Shown here: piece by piece, positions 13,892-20,504 of the stretch
Layout: each line of letters begins with the position of its first letter
Position numbering within the stretch: position 1 is the stretch's first letter
Source: Bacteroidales bacterium
GTDB lineage: Bacteria > Bacteroidota > Bacteroidia > Bacteroidales > Muribaculaceae
DNA: 20,504 nucleotides
NCBI GenBank assembly: GCA_030526455.1
Contig: JAUNCU010000028.1
Coordinates: 1 to 20,504, forward strand
Reading direction: 5' to 3'
Notes under the pieces: generated by a model
Seen by the model: the letters and a program-made list of their open reading frames with translations, nothing else
The model's database searches: none
What the model was told of the DNA's origin: nothing
Position numbers and translations under genes: made by a program

Positions 13892-14515
13892 ATGAACGCA
13901 ATGAAAAAAACGATACTCGCGCTTTTGATGGCGGTGGCTTGGCTTTCGGCCTCGGCGCTCGACCTCACTTGGAGCAAATACAACCTCAATTTCTCGGTGC
14001 CCGACGGTGGCTTCGAACTCTTTAGCACCAATACCCACTACGAACGCCAGTGGGAGGATATGCATCTCTCGGTGCATCTCTACAGCAAGGACCCTAACGA
14101 CAAGAAGGAAATCTACACCACCACGCTCGAGCGTAAGGCGGCCGACTACAACATGTATGAGGTGAAGAAAACCAAGATTAAGGTAAAGAACTTCGACACC
14201 TACGCAGTGGAAGGCATCATGCCCGACGGCACTCGCGCCTTGCTCGTGAACCTTGTGTCGAAGAAGAGCGAACTCGTGGTGCAGGTGGTGGTGAACTACC
14301 TCTTCGGCAACCGCGAGATGGTGGAAGACGTGATCAAGAGTTTCGCCGAAAACCCCGACCGCAAGCCTAACCACGAAACACGCAAACAAAAAGTGCAGAA
14401 GCCCGACCAGAAACCCAAAAAGCCATCAAAAGAAGAACTCGAAGAACAGCAGCGCCAAGAAAAAGAACGCAAATACCAGGAAAAACGCCGTAAAGGAGAA
14501 ATCTTCGACGCATAA
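13892..14515 (+). CDS. Secreted protein of unknown function with charged Lys/Glu-rich tail
   Basis: The protein has 207 aa from the ATG at 13892. The ATG at 13901 (MKKTILALLMAVAWLSASA) is an equally good or better start. A signal peptide occupies about residues 4-22, with no lipobox Cys. A globular region of about 120 residues (LTWSKYNLNFSVPDGGFELF… to VNYLFGNREMVEDVIKSF) follows. The final ~55 residues are low-complexity and highly charged, with KPKKPSKEELEEQQRQEKER as a likely helical, possibly coiled-coil tail. The layout suggests an exported periplasmic protein, whose tail may bind a partner or anionic surface. I do not recognise the family. It stands alone between the yidC terminator and the export operon, with its own promoter box. 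Confidence 0.8.
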   Translation: MNAMKKTILALLMAVAWLSASALDLTWSKYNLNFSVPDGGFELFSTNTHYERQWEDMHLSVHLYSKDPNDKKEIYTTTLERKAADYNMYEVKKTKIKVKNFDTYAVEGIMPDGTRALLVNLVSKKSELVVQVVVNYLFGNREMVEDVIKSFAENPDRKPNHETRKQKVQKPDQKPKKPSKEELEEQQRQEKERKYQEKRRKGEIFDA

Positions 14516-14578
14516 AATGGTAGAGGCTTAGCCACGAATTATCGGTCCACATTTTAGAAGATAAAGATATATGGTTGC

Positions 14579-14606
14579 CTAGATTTCTAGTTATCTAGAT
14601 ATCTAG
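14579..14606. repeat. CTAG octamer array, locus 2
   Basis: CTAG recurs at 14579, 14587, 14595 and 14603, again exactly every 8 bp, giving units CTAGATTT, CTAGTTAT, CTAGATAT and CTAG. It is the same unit family as at 11450-11477 in a different order. It lies 64 nt after the stop of the secreted-protein gene, in a 228-nt gap that has no obvious U-tract terminator. Confidence 0.85.
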
Positions 14607-14708
14607 GTAATTCTTTTTCGTGGCAAGAAAGATCCACTCTTTTTGTCCCATTGTCCTTTAATTGTGGCCGAAATGCCCACAAGCGTGCCACTGTTCTAAA
14701 TTTCGTAT

Positions 14709-14716
14709 TAAATTTG
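14709..14716 (+). promoter_or_regulatory. -7 promoter box for the export operon
   Basis: TAAATTTG matches TAnnTTTG. The upstream -33 region (GTGCCA) is a poor match. It predicts a start near 14724 and a leader of about 20 nt to the ATG at 14744. Confidence 0.5.
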
Positions 14717-14743
14717 CACCGTGTGAATAAATAGCAAGTTTAT

Positions 14744-16174
14744 ATGCGAAAATTTTTTTTAGCAATAGTATTGATTTCGGCAGTTCCCGCGATAGGGCAG
14801 GGCACGGTGTCGCTCGACTCGTGCCGACGTATGGCCATCGCCAACAATAAGGAAATTCTGCAAGAACAAATCAAAATCGAACAGGCTGGCTATCAGCGCA
14901 AACAGGCCGAAGCGGCATATCTGCCAAACTTCGACTTCGAAGCCAGTTATATCTACAATCAGAAGAAACTCTCGCTCGTGGACAAGGACCAGTTGCTGCC
15001 CACTAAGCAGTTTAATCCCGCCACTGGCGAATATGATTTCAATCTGGTGAAAGACCCCACCACGGGTCTGCCGGTGATGCACGACGGTCAGCCCATCCCT
15101 TCGCAGGTGGCACTGCTGCCCAAGAGTGCCCTTACCTATAATGTGCACCATGTGATGGCGGCGGCGGTTACCGTCACCCAGCCCATCTACATGGGCGGCA
15201 AGATTCGCGCTATGAACAATATCACCCACTACGCCGAAGAACTGGCCCGCAACATGCACAACTCGAAGGTGCAAGATGTGGTCTACAGCGTGGACGAAGC
15301 CTACTGGCGCGTGGTGTCGCTCGTGGCGAAGAAAAAACTGGTGGAGAGTTACCTGCAACTGGTGAAGAATCTCGACAGCGATGTGGAGAAGATGATTAAC
15401 CAGGGCGTGGCCACCAAGGCCAACAAACTCACCGTGGACGTGAAGGTGAACGAGGCCAACGTGAATCTCACCAAGGTGGTGAACGGCCTCGAACTGTCGC
15501 GCATGGCACTCAACCAAATTTGCGGCAAACCCATCGACACCCGCTTCACCCTCGCCGATGAGGGCCGCGATGTGATTGGTGGCACGCTGCGCCCCACCCA
15601 CATGAACATGGACTCGGTGTATGCCCAGCGCTCCGATATTCGTTCGCTTGAAATTGCCGCAAAAATCTTCGACGAAAAGGCGAAGGTGGTGCAAAGCGAG
15701 ATGAAACCACAGGTGGCGGCCTTCGCAGCCTACCACGCCATGAACCCTAATTCCTACAACGGCTTCAAGAACCGATTCGGCTTCGCCTTCTCGGTGGGTG
15801 CCATGGTGAAGATTCCACTGTGGCACTGGGGCGGCCTTACCAATAAATATAAGGAAGCACAGGCCGAGGCTCGCTTGCGCAAGGTGCAAATTGAAGAGGC
15901 CCGCGAGAAGATCAACCTGCAGGTGAACCAGGCGAAATTCCGCTACGAGGAAGCCTGGAAAACCTACGACAAGACCAAGTCGCACCTCGTGCAGGCCAAC
16001 GAGAACCTGCGTTGCGCACAACTCGCTTTCCGCGAGGGGCTGCAGAATCTCGAAACCGTGATCGCTGCCCAGACGGCATGGGTGCAGGCCTACAGCGAAA
16101 ACATCGACGCCCAAATCGATATCCAACTTTGCGACGTCTACCTCTCGAAGGTGATGGGCCAAATGAACTATTAA
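14744..16174 (+). CDS. TolC-family outer membrane efflux channel protein
   Basis: The protein has 476 aa with a signal peptide (1-19, MRKFFLAIVLISAVPAIGQ). Two outer-membrane-efflux (OEP) repeats follow, at about 23-240 and 255-470. Each has long amphipathic helices rich in Ala, Gln, Glu and Lys, typical of the TolC periplasmic barrel. The beta-segments are around SYIYNQKKL and GAMVKIPLWHWGG. TolC-like trimers form the outer-membrane exit duct of tripartite export systems. It is the first gene of a four-gene operon and ends 26 nt before the HlyD-like adaptor, so it most likely serves that pump. No lipobox Cys is present. The substrate is unknown. Confidence 0.93.
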   Translation: MRKFFLAIVLISAVPAIGQGTVSLDSCRRMAIANNKEILQEQIKIEQAGYQRKQAEAAYLPNFDFEASYIYNQKKLSLVDKDQLLPTKQFNPATGEYDFNLVKDPTTGLPVMHDGQPIPSQVALLPKSALTYNVHHVMAAAVTVTQPIYMGGKIRAMNNITHYAEELARNMHNSKVQDVVYSVDEAYWRVVSLVAKKKLVESYLQLVKNLDSDVEKMINQGVATKANKLTVDVKVNEANVNLTKVVNGLELSRMALNQICGKPIDTRFTLADEGRDVIGGTLRPTHMNMDSVYAQRSDIRSLEIAAKIFDEKAKVVQSEMKPQVAAFAAYHAMNPNSYNGFKNRFGFAFSVGAMVKIPLWHWGGLTNKYKEAQAEARLRKVQIEEAREKINLQVNQAKFRYEEAWKTYDKTKSHLVQANENLRCAQLAFREGLQNLETVIAAQTAWVQAYSENIDAQIDIQLCDVYLSKVMGQMNY

Positions 16175-16200
16175 GAAACTAAAAAAATAACGACCAAGAT

Positions 16201-17280
16201 ATGGAAAAAGAAAAGCAACAACAGCAAGCACAGGCTTCTGTGAAGGATAACGCCTCGGAGAGCAAGCGCACTGAGGTGAAGGAACAGCGCACCATCGTGC
16301 GCAAGCGCGACAAGGCGCTGCTGGCAGCCCTCTTCGTGTTTGTGCTGGTGATAGCGGGTGTGGCGGCTATGGGTATGCTCATGATTAAGCCTCCGAAGGA
16401 AATCACCCAAGGCCAGGCCGACTGCGAGCAGGTGCGTGTGTCGGGCAAGTTGCCGGGCCGTGTGGCGCGCTTCTATGTGAAGGAGGGCGACTACGTGCAC
16501 AAGGGCGATACCCTCGTGGCCATCAGCAGCAAGACGGCCGACGCTGCCCTCTACAAGGCTCGCAGCGCTCAGCGCGTGGCAGCCTCTACCGCGCAAAAGG
16601 TGGAAAAAGGCACCCGCGAGGAAGTGAAGAGCGGCGCCAATAGCCTCGTGGCTCAAGCCAAGGCGGCACAGGAGATTGCCCGCAAAACCTACCAGCGCGT
16701 GGAGAACCTCTACAACGAAGGCGTGATGACTGAGCAGAAGCGCGACGAAGCCAAGGCTGCCTACGATGCCGCCACCGCTGCCGTTGCCGCTGCCGAATCG
16801 CAAGCCCTGATGGCGCAGAACGGCGCGCAGCAAGAAGACAAGGCCGCCAGTCACGGTATGGAAGACATAGCCCGCGCCACGGTGATGGAGGTGGAATCGG
16901 TGCTCGAAGACCAGATTCTCGTGGCTCCCTGCGATGGCGAAGTGAGCGAAATATTCCCTCACGAAGGCGAACTCGTGGCTCTCGGATCGCCCATCATGAC
17001 CATCTCCAAGACGCAGGACATGTGGGTGGCATTCAGTGTGCGCGAAGAGAAACTCGCCATGCTGCCCATGGACACCGTGCTCACCGTCACCATCCCCGCC
17101 CTTGCCCACAAGGAAGCGAAGATGAAGGTGTATTATGTGCACGACATGGGTGCCTACGCCGTGTGGAACGCCACCAAAGCCTACGGCCAATACGACAGCA
17201 AAACCTTCGCCGTGAAGATGCGCCCACTCGAGCACATAGAAGGCTTCCGCCCCGGCATGTCGGTACTCCTCCCAGAGTGA
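16201..17280 (+). CDS. HlyD/EmrA-type membrane fusion (adaptor) protein
   Basis: The protein has 359 aa. A highly charged cytoplasmic N-terminus (1-38) is followed by a single membrane anchor (about 39-62, ALLAALFVFVLVIAGVAAMG). The first half of a lipoyl/barrel-sandwich domain follows (GKLPGRVARFYVKEGDYVHK, about 82-101). A long alpha-hairpin (about 115-225, with AQKVEKGTREEVKSGANS and QEIARKTYQRVENLYNEGV) comes next. The second lipoyl half is ILVAPCDGEVSEIFPHEGEL, and a beta-barrel domain ends the protein. Such adaptors link an inner-membrane transporter to a TolC duct. The gene lies between the TolC-like gene and two ABC-2 permeases, with a 50-nt gap to the next gene that holds a heptamer array. 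Confidence 0.92.
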   Translation: MEKEKQQQQAQASVKDNASESKRTEVKEQRTIVRKRDKALLAALFVFVLVIAGVAAMGMLMIKPPKEITQGQADCEQVRVSGKLPGRVARFYVKEGDYVHKGDTLVAISSKTADAALYKARSAQRVAASTAQKVEKGTREEVKSGANSLVAQAKAAQEIARKTYQRVENLYNEGVMTEQKRDEAKAAYDAATAAVAAAESQALMAQNGAQQEDKAASHGMEDIARATVMEVESVLEDQILVAPCDGEVSEIFPHEGELVALGSPIMTISKTQDMWVAFSVREEKLAMLPMDTVLTVTIPALAHKEAKMKVYYVHDMGAYAVWNATKAYGQYDSKTFAVKMRPLEHIEGFRPGMSVLLPE

Positions 17281-17292
17281 TATGCAATGTCT

Positions 17293-17320
17293 CTAACATC
17301 TAACTTCCAATTTCTAATTT
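17293..17320. repeat. CTAAYTT heptamer array after the hlyD-like gene
   Basis: Four consecutive 7-bp units: CTAACAT, CTAACTT, CCAATTT, CTAATTT. The array starts 13 nt after the stop codon of the adaptor gene and ends 10 nt before the next start codon, so it is inside the operon transcript. Confidence 0.75.
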
Positions 17321-17330
17321 CTCCACAAAT

Positions 17331-18497
17331 ATGCTCCTGCACTACATCAATCAATCGCTGAAGCGTGGCACCGTGGCACTGGTGCGACGCCAGGCGCTGT
17401 TTTGGATGATGGTGGTGATGCCGCTGCTCTGCAGTTGGTTTATGCTCGATTTGATGAAGGATGGCGCCGTCGAACGCGTGCCCGTGGGCATCGTCGACCT
17501 CGACAACTCGTCGCTCTCGCGCAATATCACCCGCAATCTCTCCGCCTTCAAGACGGTGGACGTGCAGTATCATTTCCGCAACTACCAGGAGGCTGCCGAT
17601 GCCGTACAGCGCGGCTTGGTGATGGGATTCTTCTATATGCCCGCCGACCTCTCGCAGAAGGCACTCAGCGGCAACCAGCCCACCATCAGTTACTACATCA
17701 ACTACGCCTACTACACGCCCGCCTCCACCATGTTCAAGGGGTTCAAGACCATGACAGTGCTGGCTAATGGCGCCATCGTCACCACGGTGATGCGCACCCT
17801 GGGTGTGCCCGGGCCGCAAATTAGCGCCGCCCTGCAACCCGTGCTCACCGATGTGCATCCGCTCAACAACCCCTGGACCAACTACAGTTACTACCTCAAC
17901 GCCTCGTTCGTGCCTTGCCTGCTGGCGCTCATCATCTTGCTGGTGACCTCGTTCAGCATAGGCACGGAGTTGAAATATGGCACTTCGCGCCAGTGGATGC
18001 GCGCATCGGGCGACAGCATCATCCTTGCCATCACAGGCAAAATCCTGCCGCAGACCATCATCTTCACCGCCGTGGGGTGGTTCATACAGATGATGATGTA
18101 TCGCATCTACGGCATGCCGCTCAACTGCCCGCCCTCGCACATGATGTGGGCGATGGTGCTCTTCGTGCTCGCCAACCAGGGCTGGGCGCTCTTCGCCATG
18201 TGTGTGGTGCCCAACTTCCGCCTCGGCGCCACCGTGTGCACCCTCTTCGGCATGCTCTCGTTCTCCTTCTGCGGCTTCTCGCTGCCACAGGAGGCGCTCT
18301 ATCCGTGGGTGGACGCCATCGGCTACGTGATGCCGGTGAAGTATTACTTCCTCTTGAGCATCGACCAGGCGCTCAACGGCATCGACTTCTACTACAGCCG
18401 CATCTATTACGCCGCCCTCATCGGCTTCGCGCTGCTGCCCTGGCCGCTCATGTGGCGCCTGAAGAAGGAATGCAAGCACCCCGTGTATGTGCCATAA
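17331..18497 (+). CDS. ABC-2 type transporter permease, first subunit
   Basis: The protein has 388 aa with the ABC-2 permease (YhhJ/YbhR-like) layout. TM1 is at about 21-41 (RQALFWMMVVMPLLCSWFML). An external domain of about 150 residues follows, with the family pattern VPVGIVDLDNSSLSRNITRN. Five membrane segments come next, at about 193-213, 230-257, 271-293, 301-318 and 358-375. FKTVDVQYHF and GLVMGFFYMPADLSQKALSG match the usual extracytoplasmic motifs. It would form the transmembrane part of an exporter with the neighbouring permease, the HlyD-like adaptor and the TolC-like channel. It has no nucleotide-binding domain (no Walker A or LSGGQ). It is 17 nt from the second permease. Confidence 0.93.
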   Translation: MLLHYINQSLKRGTVALVRRQALFWMMVVMPLLCSWFMLDLMKDGAVERVPVGIVDLDNSSLSRNITRNLSAFKTVDVQYHFRNYQEAADAVQRGLVMGFFYMPADLSQKALSGNQPTISYYINYAYYTPASTMFKGFKTMTVLANGAIVTTVMRTLGVPGPQISAALQPVLTDVHPLNNPWTNYSYYLNASFVPCLLALIILLVTSFSIGTELKYGTSRQWMRASGDSIILAITGKILPQTIIFTAVGWFIQMMMYRIYGMPLNCPPSHMMWAMVLFVLANQGWALFAMCVVPNFRLGATVCTLFGMLSFSFCGFSLPQEALYPWVDAIGYVMPVKYYFLLSIDQALNGIDFYYSRIYYAALIGFALLPWPLMWRLKKECKHPVYVP

Positions 18498-18514
18498 AAA
18501 TCAAGAACTGAAAA

Positions 18515-19792
18515 ATGAGAATGCTCAGCAACATATTCCATTGGCCACTTAGCATCGGCCGCGTGTGGAAGCGAGAACTCTGCCTCGCCTTCCGCGACCA
18601 GGCTGTGGTTATCTTCTTTATCGTGCTTTGCGCGGTGTATCCCGTGCTCTATTCGCTCATCTACAACACCGAGGTGGCGCGCGATGTACAGGTGGTGGTG
18701 GTCGACGACAACCGCTCTCACCTCACCCGCGAATTCGTGCGTATGCTCGACGCCACGCCCGAGGTGTGCGTGACGGACTACGTGAGCAACATGCCCGACG
18801 CCCGCCGGCTCATGAACGAGCATGAGTGCTACGGCATCGTCTATTTCCCCGCCGATTTCACCCGCAAAGCCCTCGGCGGCGAACAAGGCCACGTGTCGCT
18901 CTACACCGACATGGGCGTGCTCATGCGCTACAAGCAATTGCTCGTGGCGCTCACCAAGGTGCAACTCAGTGTGTGCTCGCGCATGCAGCAGGCGCAGATA
19001 GGCATCGTTTCGGCCAACACCGCCTCGTCGAGTGGCGGCGGAGGCATCATCGAAAGTCGCGAAGTGGCGCTGGGCAACACCGCCATGGGTGTGGCTTCGG
19101 CCGTGCTGCCGTGCATCCTCCTGATGGTGCTCCAGCAGAGTATGATTCTGGGCATATGCGTGCTCCGAGGCGGCAGTCGTGAGCGCCGCTTGCACCACCG
19201 CGGCATCGATCCCGAGGAAATCCCCGCAGGCGTGGGCGCCACCATCATCGGCAAAACCCTCTGCCACCTGCTCATCTACATCCTCCCCGCCATCTATGTG
19301 CTCCACTTCGTGCCCATCTTCTTCGACTTCCCCCAGAATGGCGACCCGCTCCACATCATCGCCCTCATCCTCCCGTTCCTGCTGGGCGCATCGCTGCTGG
19401 GCCAAACGCTGCAGGTGTTTGTCAACGACCGCGAGTCCACCTTCCTGGTGATGGCGTTCACCTCGGTGATCTTCGTCTTCCTCAGCGGCATATCCTGGCC
19501 GCGCTACATGATGAGCGACCTCTGGACAGCCCTCGGCAACGCCATCCCGTCGACCTGGGCGTCGAATGCCTACATCGCCATCCACACCACCGGCGCCACC
19601 CTCGAGCAGGTGTCGGGCCACTATTATATGCTGTGGATACTCGTGGCGTTCTACTTCGTGGCGGCCTACATGGTGGAGCGCTTCATTTGCCGTCCCCGCT
19701 ATCGCCGCATGCAGCACTATGCCGCCATCCATCCCCACGCCCTGCTCAACGAAGAGCGCCGCCGCAACGCCGTCGACACCCCCGACTGGTAA
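18515..19792 (+). CDS. ABC-2 type transporter permease, second subunit
   Basis: The protein has 425 aa with the same architecture as the preceding permease, so the pair could be a heterodimer. TM1 is at about 30-50 (AVVIFFIVLCAVYPVLYSLI). The external domain carries VQVVVVDDNRSHLTREFVRM and YGIVYFPADFTRKALGG, matching the first subunit's IVDLDNSSLSR and FYMPADLSQKALSG. A Ser/Gly-rich linker lies at about 172-178 (SSSGGGG). Further membrane segments lie at about 189-217, 246-272, 279-303, 308-329 and 370-390. A basic cytoplasmic loop (SRERRLHHRG) sits between the second and third. It ends the operon, and no ATPase gene follows before the tRNA genes. Confidence 0.92.
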   Translation: MRMLSNIFHWPLSIGRVWKRELCLAFRDQAVVIFFIVLCAVYPVLYSLIYNTEVARDVQVVVVDDNRSHLTREFVRMLDATPEVCVTDYVSNMPDARRLMNEHECYGIVYFPADFTRKALGGEQGHVSLYTDMGVLMRYKQLLVALTKVQLSVCSRMQQAQIGIVSANTASSSGGGGIIESREVALGNTAMGVASAVLPCILLMVLQQSMILGICVLRGGSRERRLHHRGIDPEEIPAGVGATIIGKTLCHLLIYILPAIYVLHFVPIFFDFPQNGDPLHIIALILPFLLGASLLGQTLQVFVNDRESTFLVMAFTSVIFVFLSGISWPRYMMSDLWTALGNAIPSTWASNAYIAIHTTGATLEQVSGHYYMLWILVAFYFVAAYMVERFICRPRYRRMQHYAAIHPHALLNEERRRNAVDTPDW

Positions 19793-19830
19793 AGCCGCGC
19801 GTGGTGGAATTTCCCAAGCCCGCTATCATG

Positions 19831-19904
19831 GTGTGCAAAAAAACATCAGCAAGTGGCTATGGAGCGAAATATCTTCCACTAGCCATTATTGTGCGCAAAA
19901 AAAC
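19831..19904. repeat. Direct repeat of GTGYGCAAAAAAAC at 60-bp spacing
   Basis: GTGTGCAAAAAAAC (19831-19844) and GTGCGCAAAAAAAC (19891-19904) lie exactly 60 bp apart with one mismatch, and the ~10 bp before each copy are partly similar. They lie in the 282-nt gap between the export operon and tRNA-Gly. That gap otherwise holds a weak hairpin (CACCA/TGGTG near 19911-19925), no convincing terminator, and the tRNA promoter. Confidence 0.5.
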
Positions 19905-20006
19905 TCACCTCACCATTACGTGGTGTAAGTTACTATCCCATAGCCTATTTGTAGTGCTAGGGTAGGGCAGAAGATCCAAAGCGCGCAAAATTTTTTTCAC
20001 AAAAGT

Positions 20007-20037
20007 TTTGCCATTACAAAAATAATTACTAATTTTG
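20007..20037 (+). promoter_or_regulatory. tRNA operon promoter (-33 TTTG, -7 TAATTTTG)
   Basis: TTTG (20007-20010) and TAATTTTG (20030-20037) match both Bacteroidales consensus boxes with a 19-bp spacer. The start would lie near 20044, about 30 nt before tRNA-Gly, with a small hairpin GAGAG/CTCTC (20049-20063) in the leader. It is the best promoter match in the window. Confidence 0.8.
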
Positions 20038-20074
20038 TACCCGCAAACGAGAGATAACCTCTCAGAAAGCACTT

Positions 20075-20147
<73 letters not shown>

Positions 20148-20156
20148 CACATATTT

Positions 20157-20243
20157 GTCCAGGTGGCGGAATTGGTAGACGCGCTACTTTGAGGGGGTAG
20201 TGAACAATGGTTCGTGTGAGTTCGAGTCTCATCTTGGACACCA
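20157..20243 (+). tRNA. tRNA-Leu (anticodon GAG)
   Basis: A class II tRNA, 84 nt plus an encoded CCA (20241-20243). The acceptor GTCCAGG pairs with CTTGGAC. The D-arm contains AATTGGTAGAC. Anticodon stem CTACT/GGTAG has anticodon GAG at 20191-20193. The long variable arm is TGAACAATGGTTCG, and the T-arm is GTGAG-TTCGAGT-CTCAT. It reads CUC and CUU codons. CCA is encoded here but not in the neighbouring tRNA-Gly. Confidence 0.96.
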
Positions 20244-20247
20244 AAAA

Positions 20248-20289
20248 GCAGGGAAGTTGCAAATCAAGCAACTTCCCTGCTTTTTTTTT
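20248..20289 (+). terminator. Strong intrinsic terminator of the tRNA operon
   Basis: Perfect 13-bp arms GCAGGGAAGTTGC (20248-20260) and GCAACTTCCCTGC (20268-20280) enclose a 7-nt loop AAATCAA, followed by nine T (20281-20289). Five A precede the stem, so it may also end transcription arriving from the right. Confidence 0.95.
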
Positions 20290-20322
20290 CGCCCGGCCAG
20301 ATGATGGAAAATAACAGAAGCC

Positions 20323-20376
20323 GCGGAACCACTGGAGCCTCCAGAACCTCCAGAACTTCTGGAATATCCAGAACGC
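20323..20376. repeat. CCAGAACCT nonamer array after the tRNA terminator
   Basis: Six 9-bp units: GCGGAACCA, CTGGAGCCT, CCAGAACCT, CCAGAACTT, CTGGAATAT, CCAGAACGC. Some units (CTGGA) are near-inverted versions of others (TCCAG), so the array can fold on itself. The unit resembles the pair at 13699-13716. The region 20290-20504 has no credible gene. Confidence 0.75.
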
Positions 20377-20451
20377 CCATGATCCTGGGGGGTAAACATT
20401 ATAGACGCAGCAAAAACAGTTGTGTTGGGAAGCGAAACGGAGAGGCGCCGC

Positions 20452-20503
20452 AATCCCCTTGGGGATTGGATGTGTGTAGGCAGGTATGCAGCGGAGGCGC
20501 TGC
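20452..20503. other. Two GC-rich hairpins at the window edge
   Basis: AATCCCC-TT-GGGGATT (20452-20467) and GCAGCG-GAGG-CGCTGC (20488-20503) are perfect small stems. GGCGCCGC just before the first is similar to GGCGCTGC in the second. They may be the start of an element that continues outside the window. The function is unknown. Confidence 0.4.
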
Positions 20504-20504
20504 G

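Noticed and set aside
14759..16231. 490-codon open frame antisense to the TolC-like gene
   Set aside because: Shadow of codon bias in the sense gene, with no domain features.
20229..20453. 74-codon frame on the minus strand at the right end
   Set aside because: It overlaps the tRNA-Leu 3' end and the terminator. Its Ser/Gly-rich part is only the nonamer array translated.

Overview
The window looks like chromosomal DNA of a Bacteroidota bacterium of the order Bacteroidales, and the protein style suggests the Muribaculaceae. This family-level placement is inference, since no search could be run. The evidence is two gingipain-family (C25) proteins of the PorU type with type IX secretion-like C-terminal domains, a pyrG-yidC pair, and repeated matches to the Bacteroidales promoter box TAnnTTTG. 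There are no obvious Shine-Dalgarno sites. Coding DNA is moderately GC-rich and the spacers are AT-rich.

Left half, minus strand (273-9209). Read in transcription order, it holds a short membrane protein (61 aa), a full-length PorU-type sortase/peptidase, the redox repressor Rex, a degenerate fumarylacetoacetate-hydrolase-fold protein, and a second full-length PorU-type protein. The two PorU proteins are clear paralogues and both keep the His/Cys dyad. A promoter-like pair of boxes lies just upstream of rex. No such box was found in front of the next two genes, so rex, the FAH-like gene and the second PorU gene may form one transcription unit.

Central divergence (9210-9832). This spacer separates the two transcription directions. 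It contains two long palindromes that resemble REP/RAYT-type repeats, then 121 nt with no cytosine on the plus strand, then a pyrG promoter candidate.

Right half, plus strand (9833-19792). It runs pyrG (CTP synthase), yidC (membrane insertase), a terminator, a small secreted protein of unknown function, and a four-gene export operon. The operon encodes a TolC-like outer membrane channel, an HlyD/EmrA-like adaptor and two ABC-2 type permeases, with no ATPase gene in the window. A tRNA-Gly(GCC)/tRNA-Leu(GAG) pair follows, with a textbook promoter and a strong terminator.

The most unusual structure is in the spacers. Short degenerate tandem arrays of 7-, 8- or 9-bp units, mostly about four units each, recur with different unit sequences. 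Three of them begin 13-14 nt after a stop codon (pyrG, yidC, the hlyD-like gene). One unit type (CTAGATWT) is used at two separate loci, and another (CCAGAACCT) also appears at two. They recall the short tandemly repeated repetitive (STRR) sequences of cyanobacteria.
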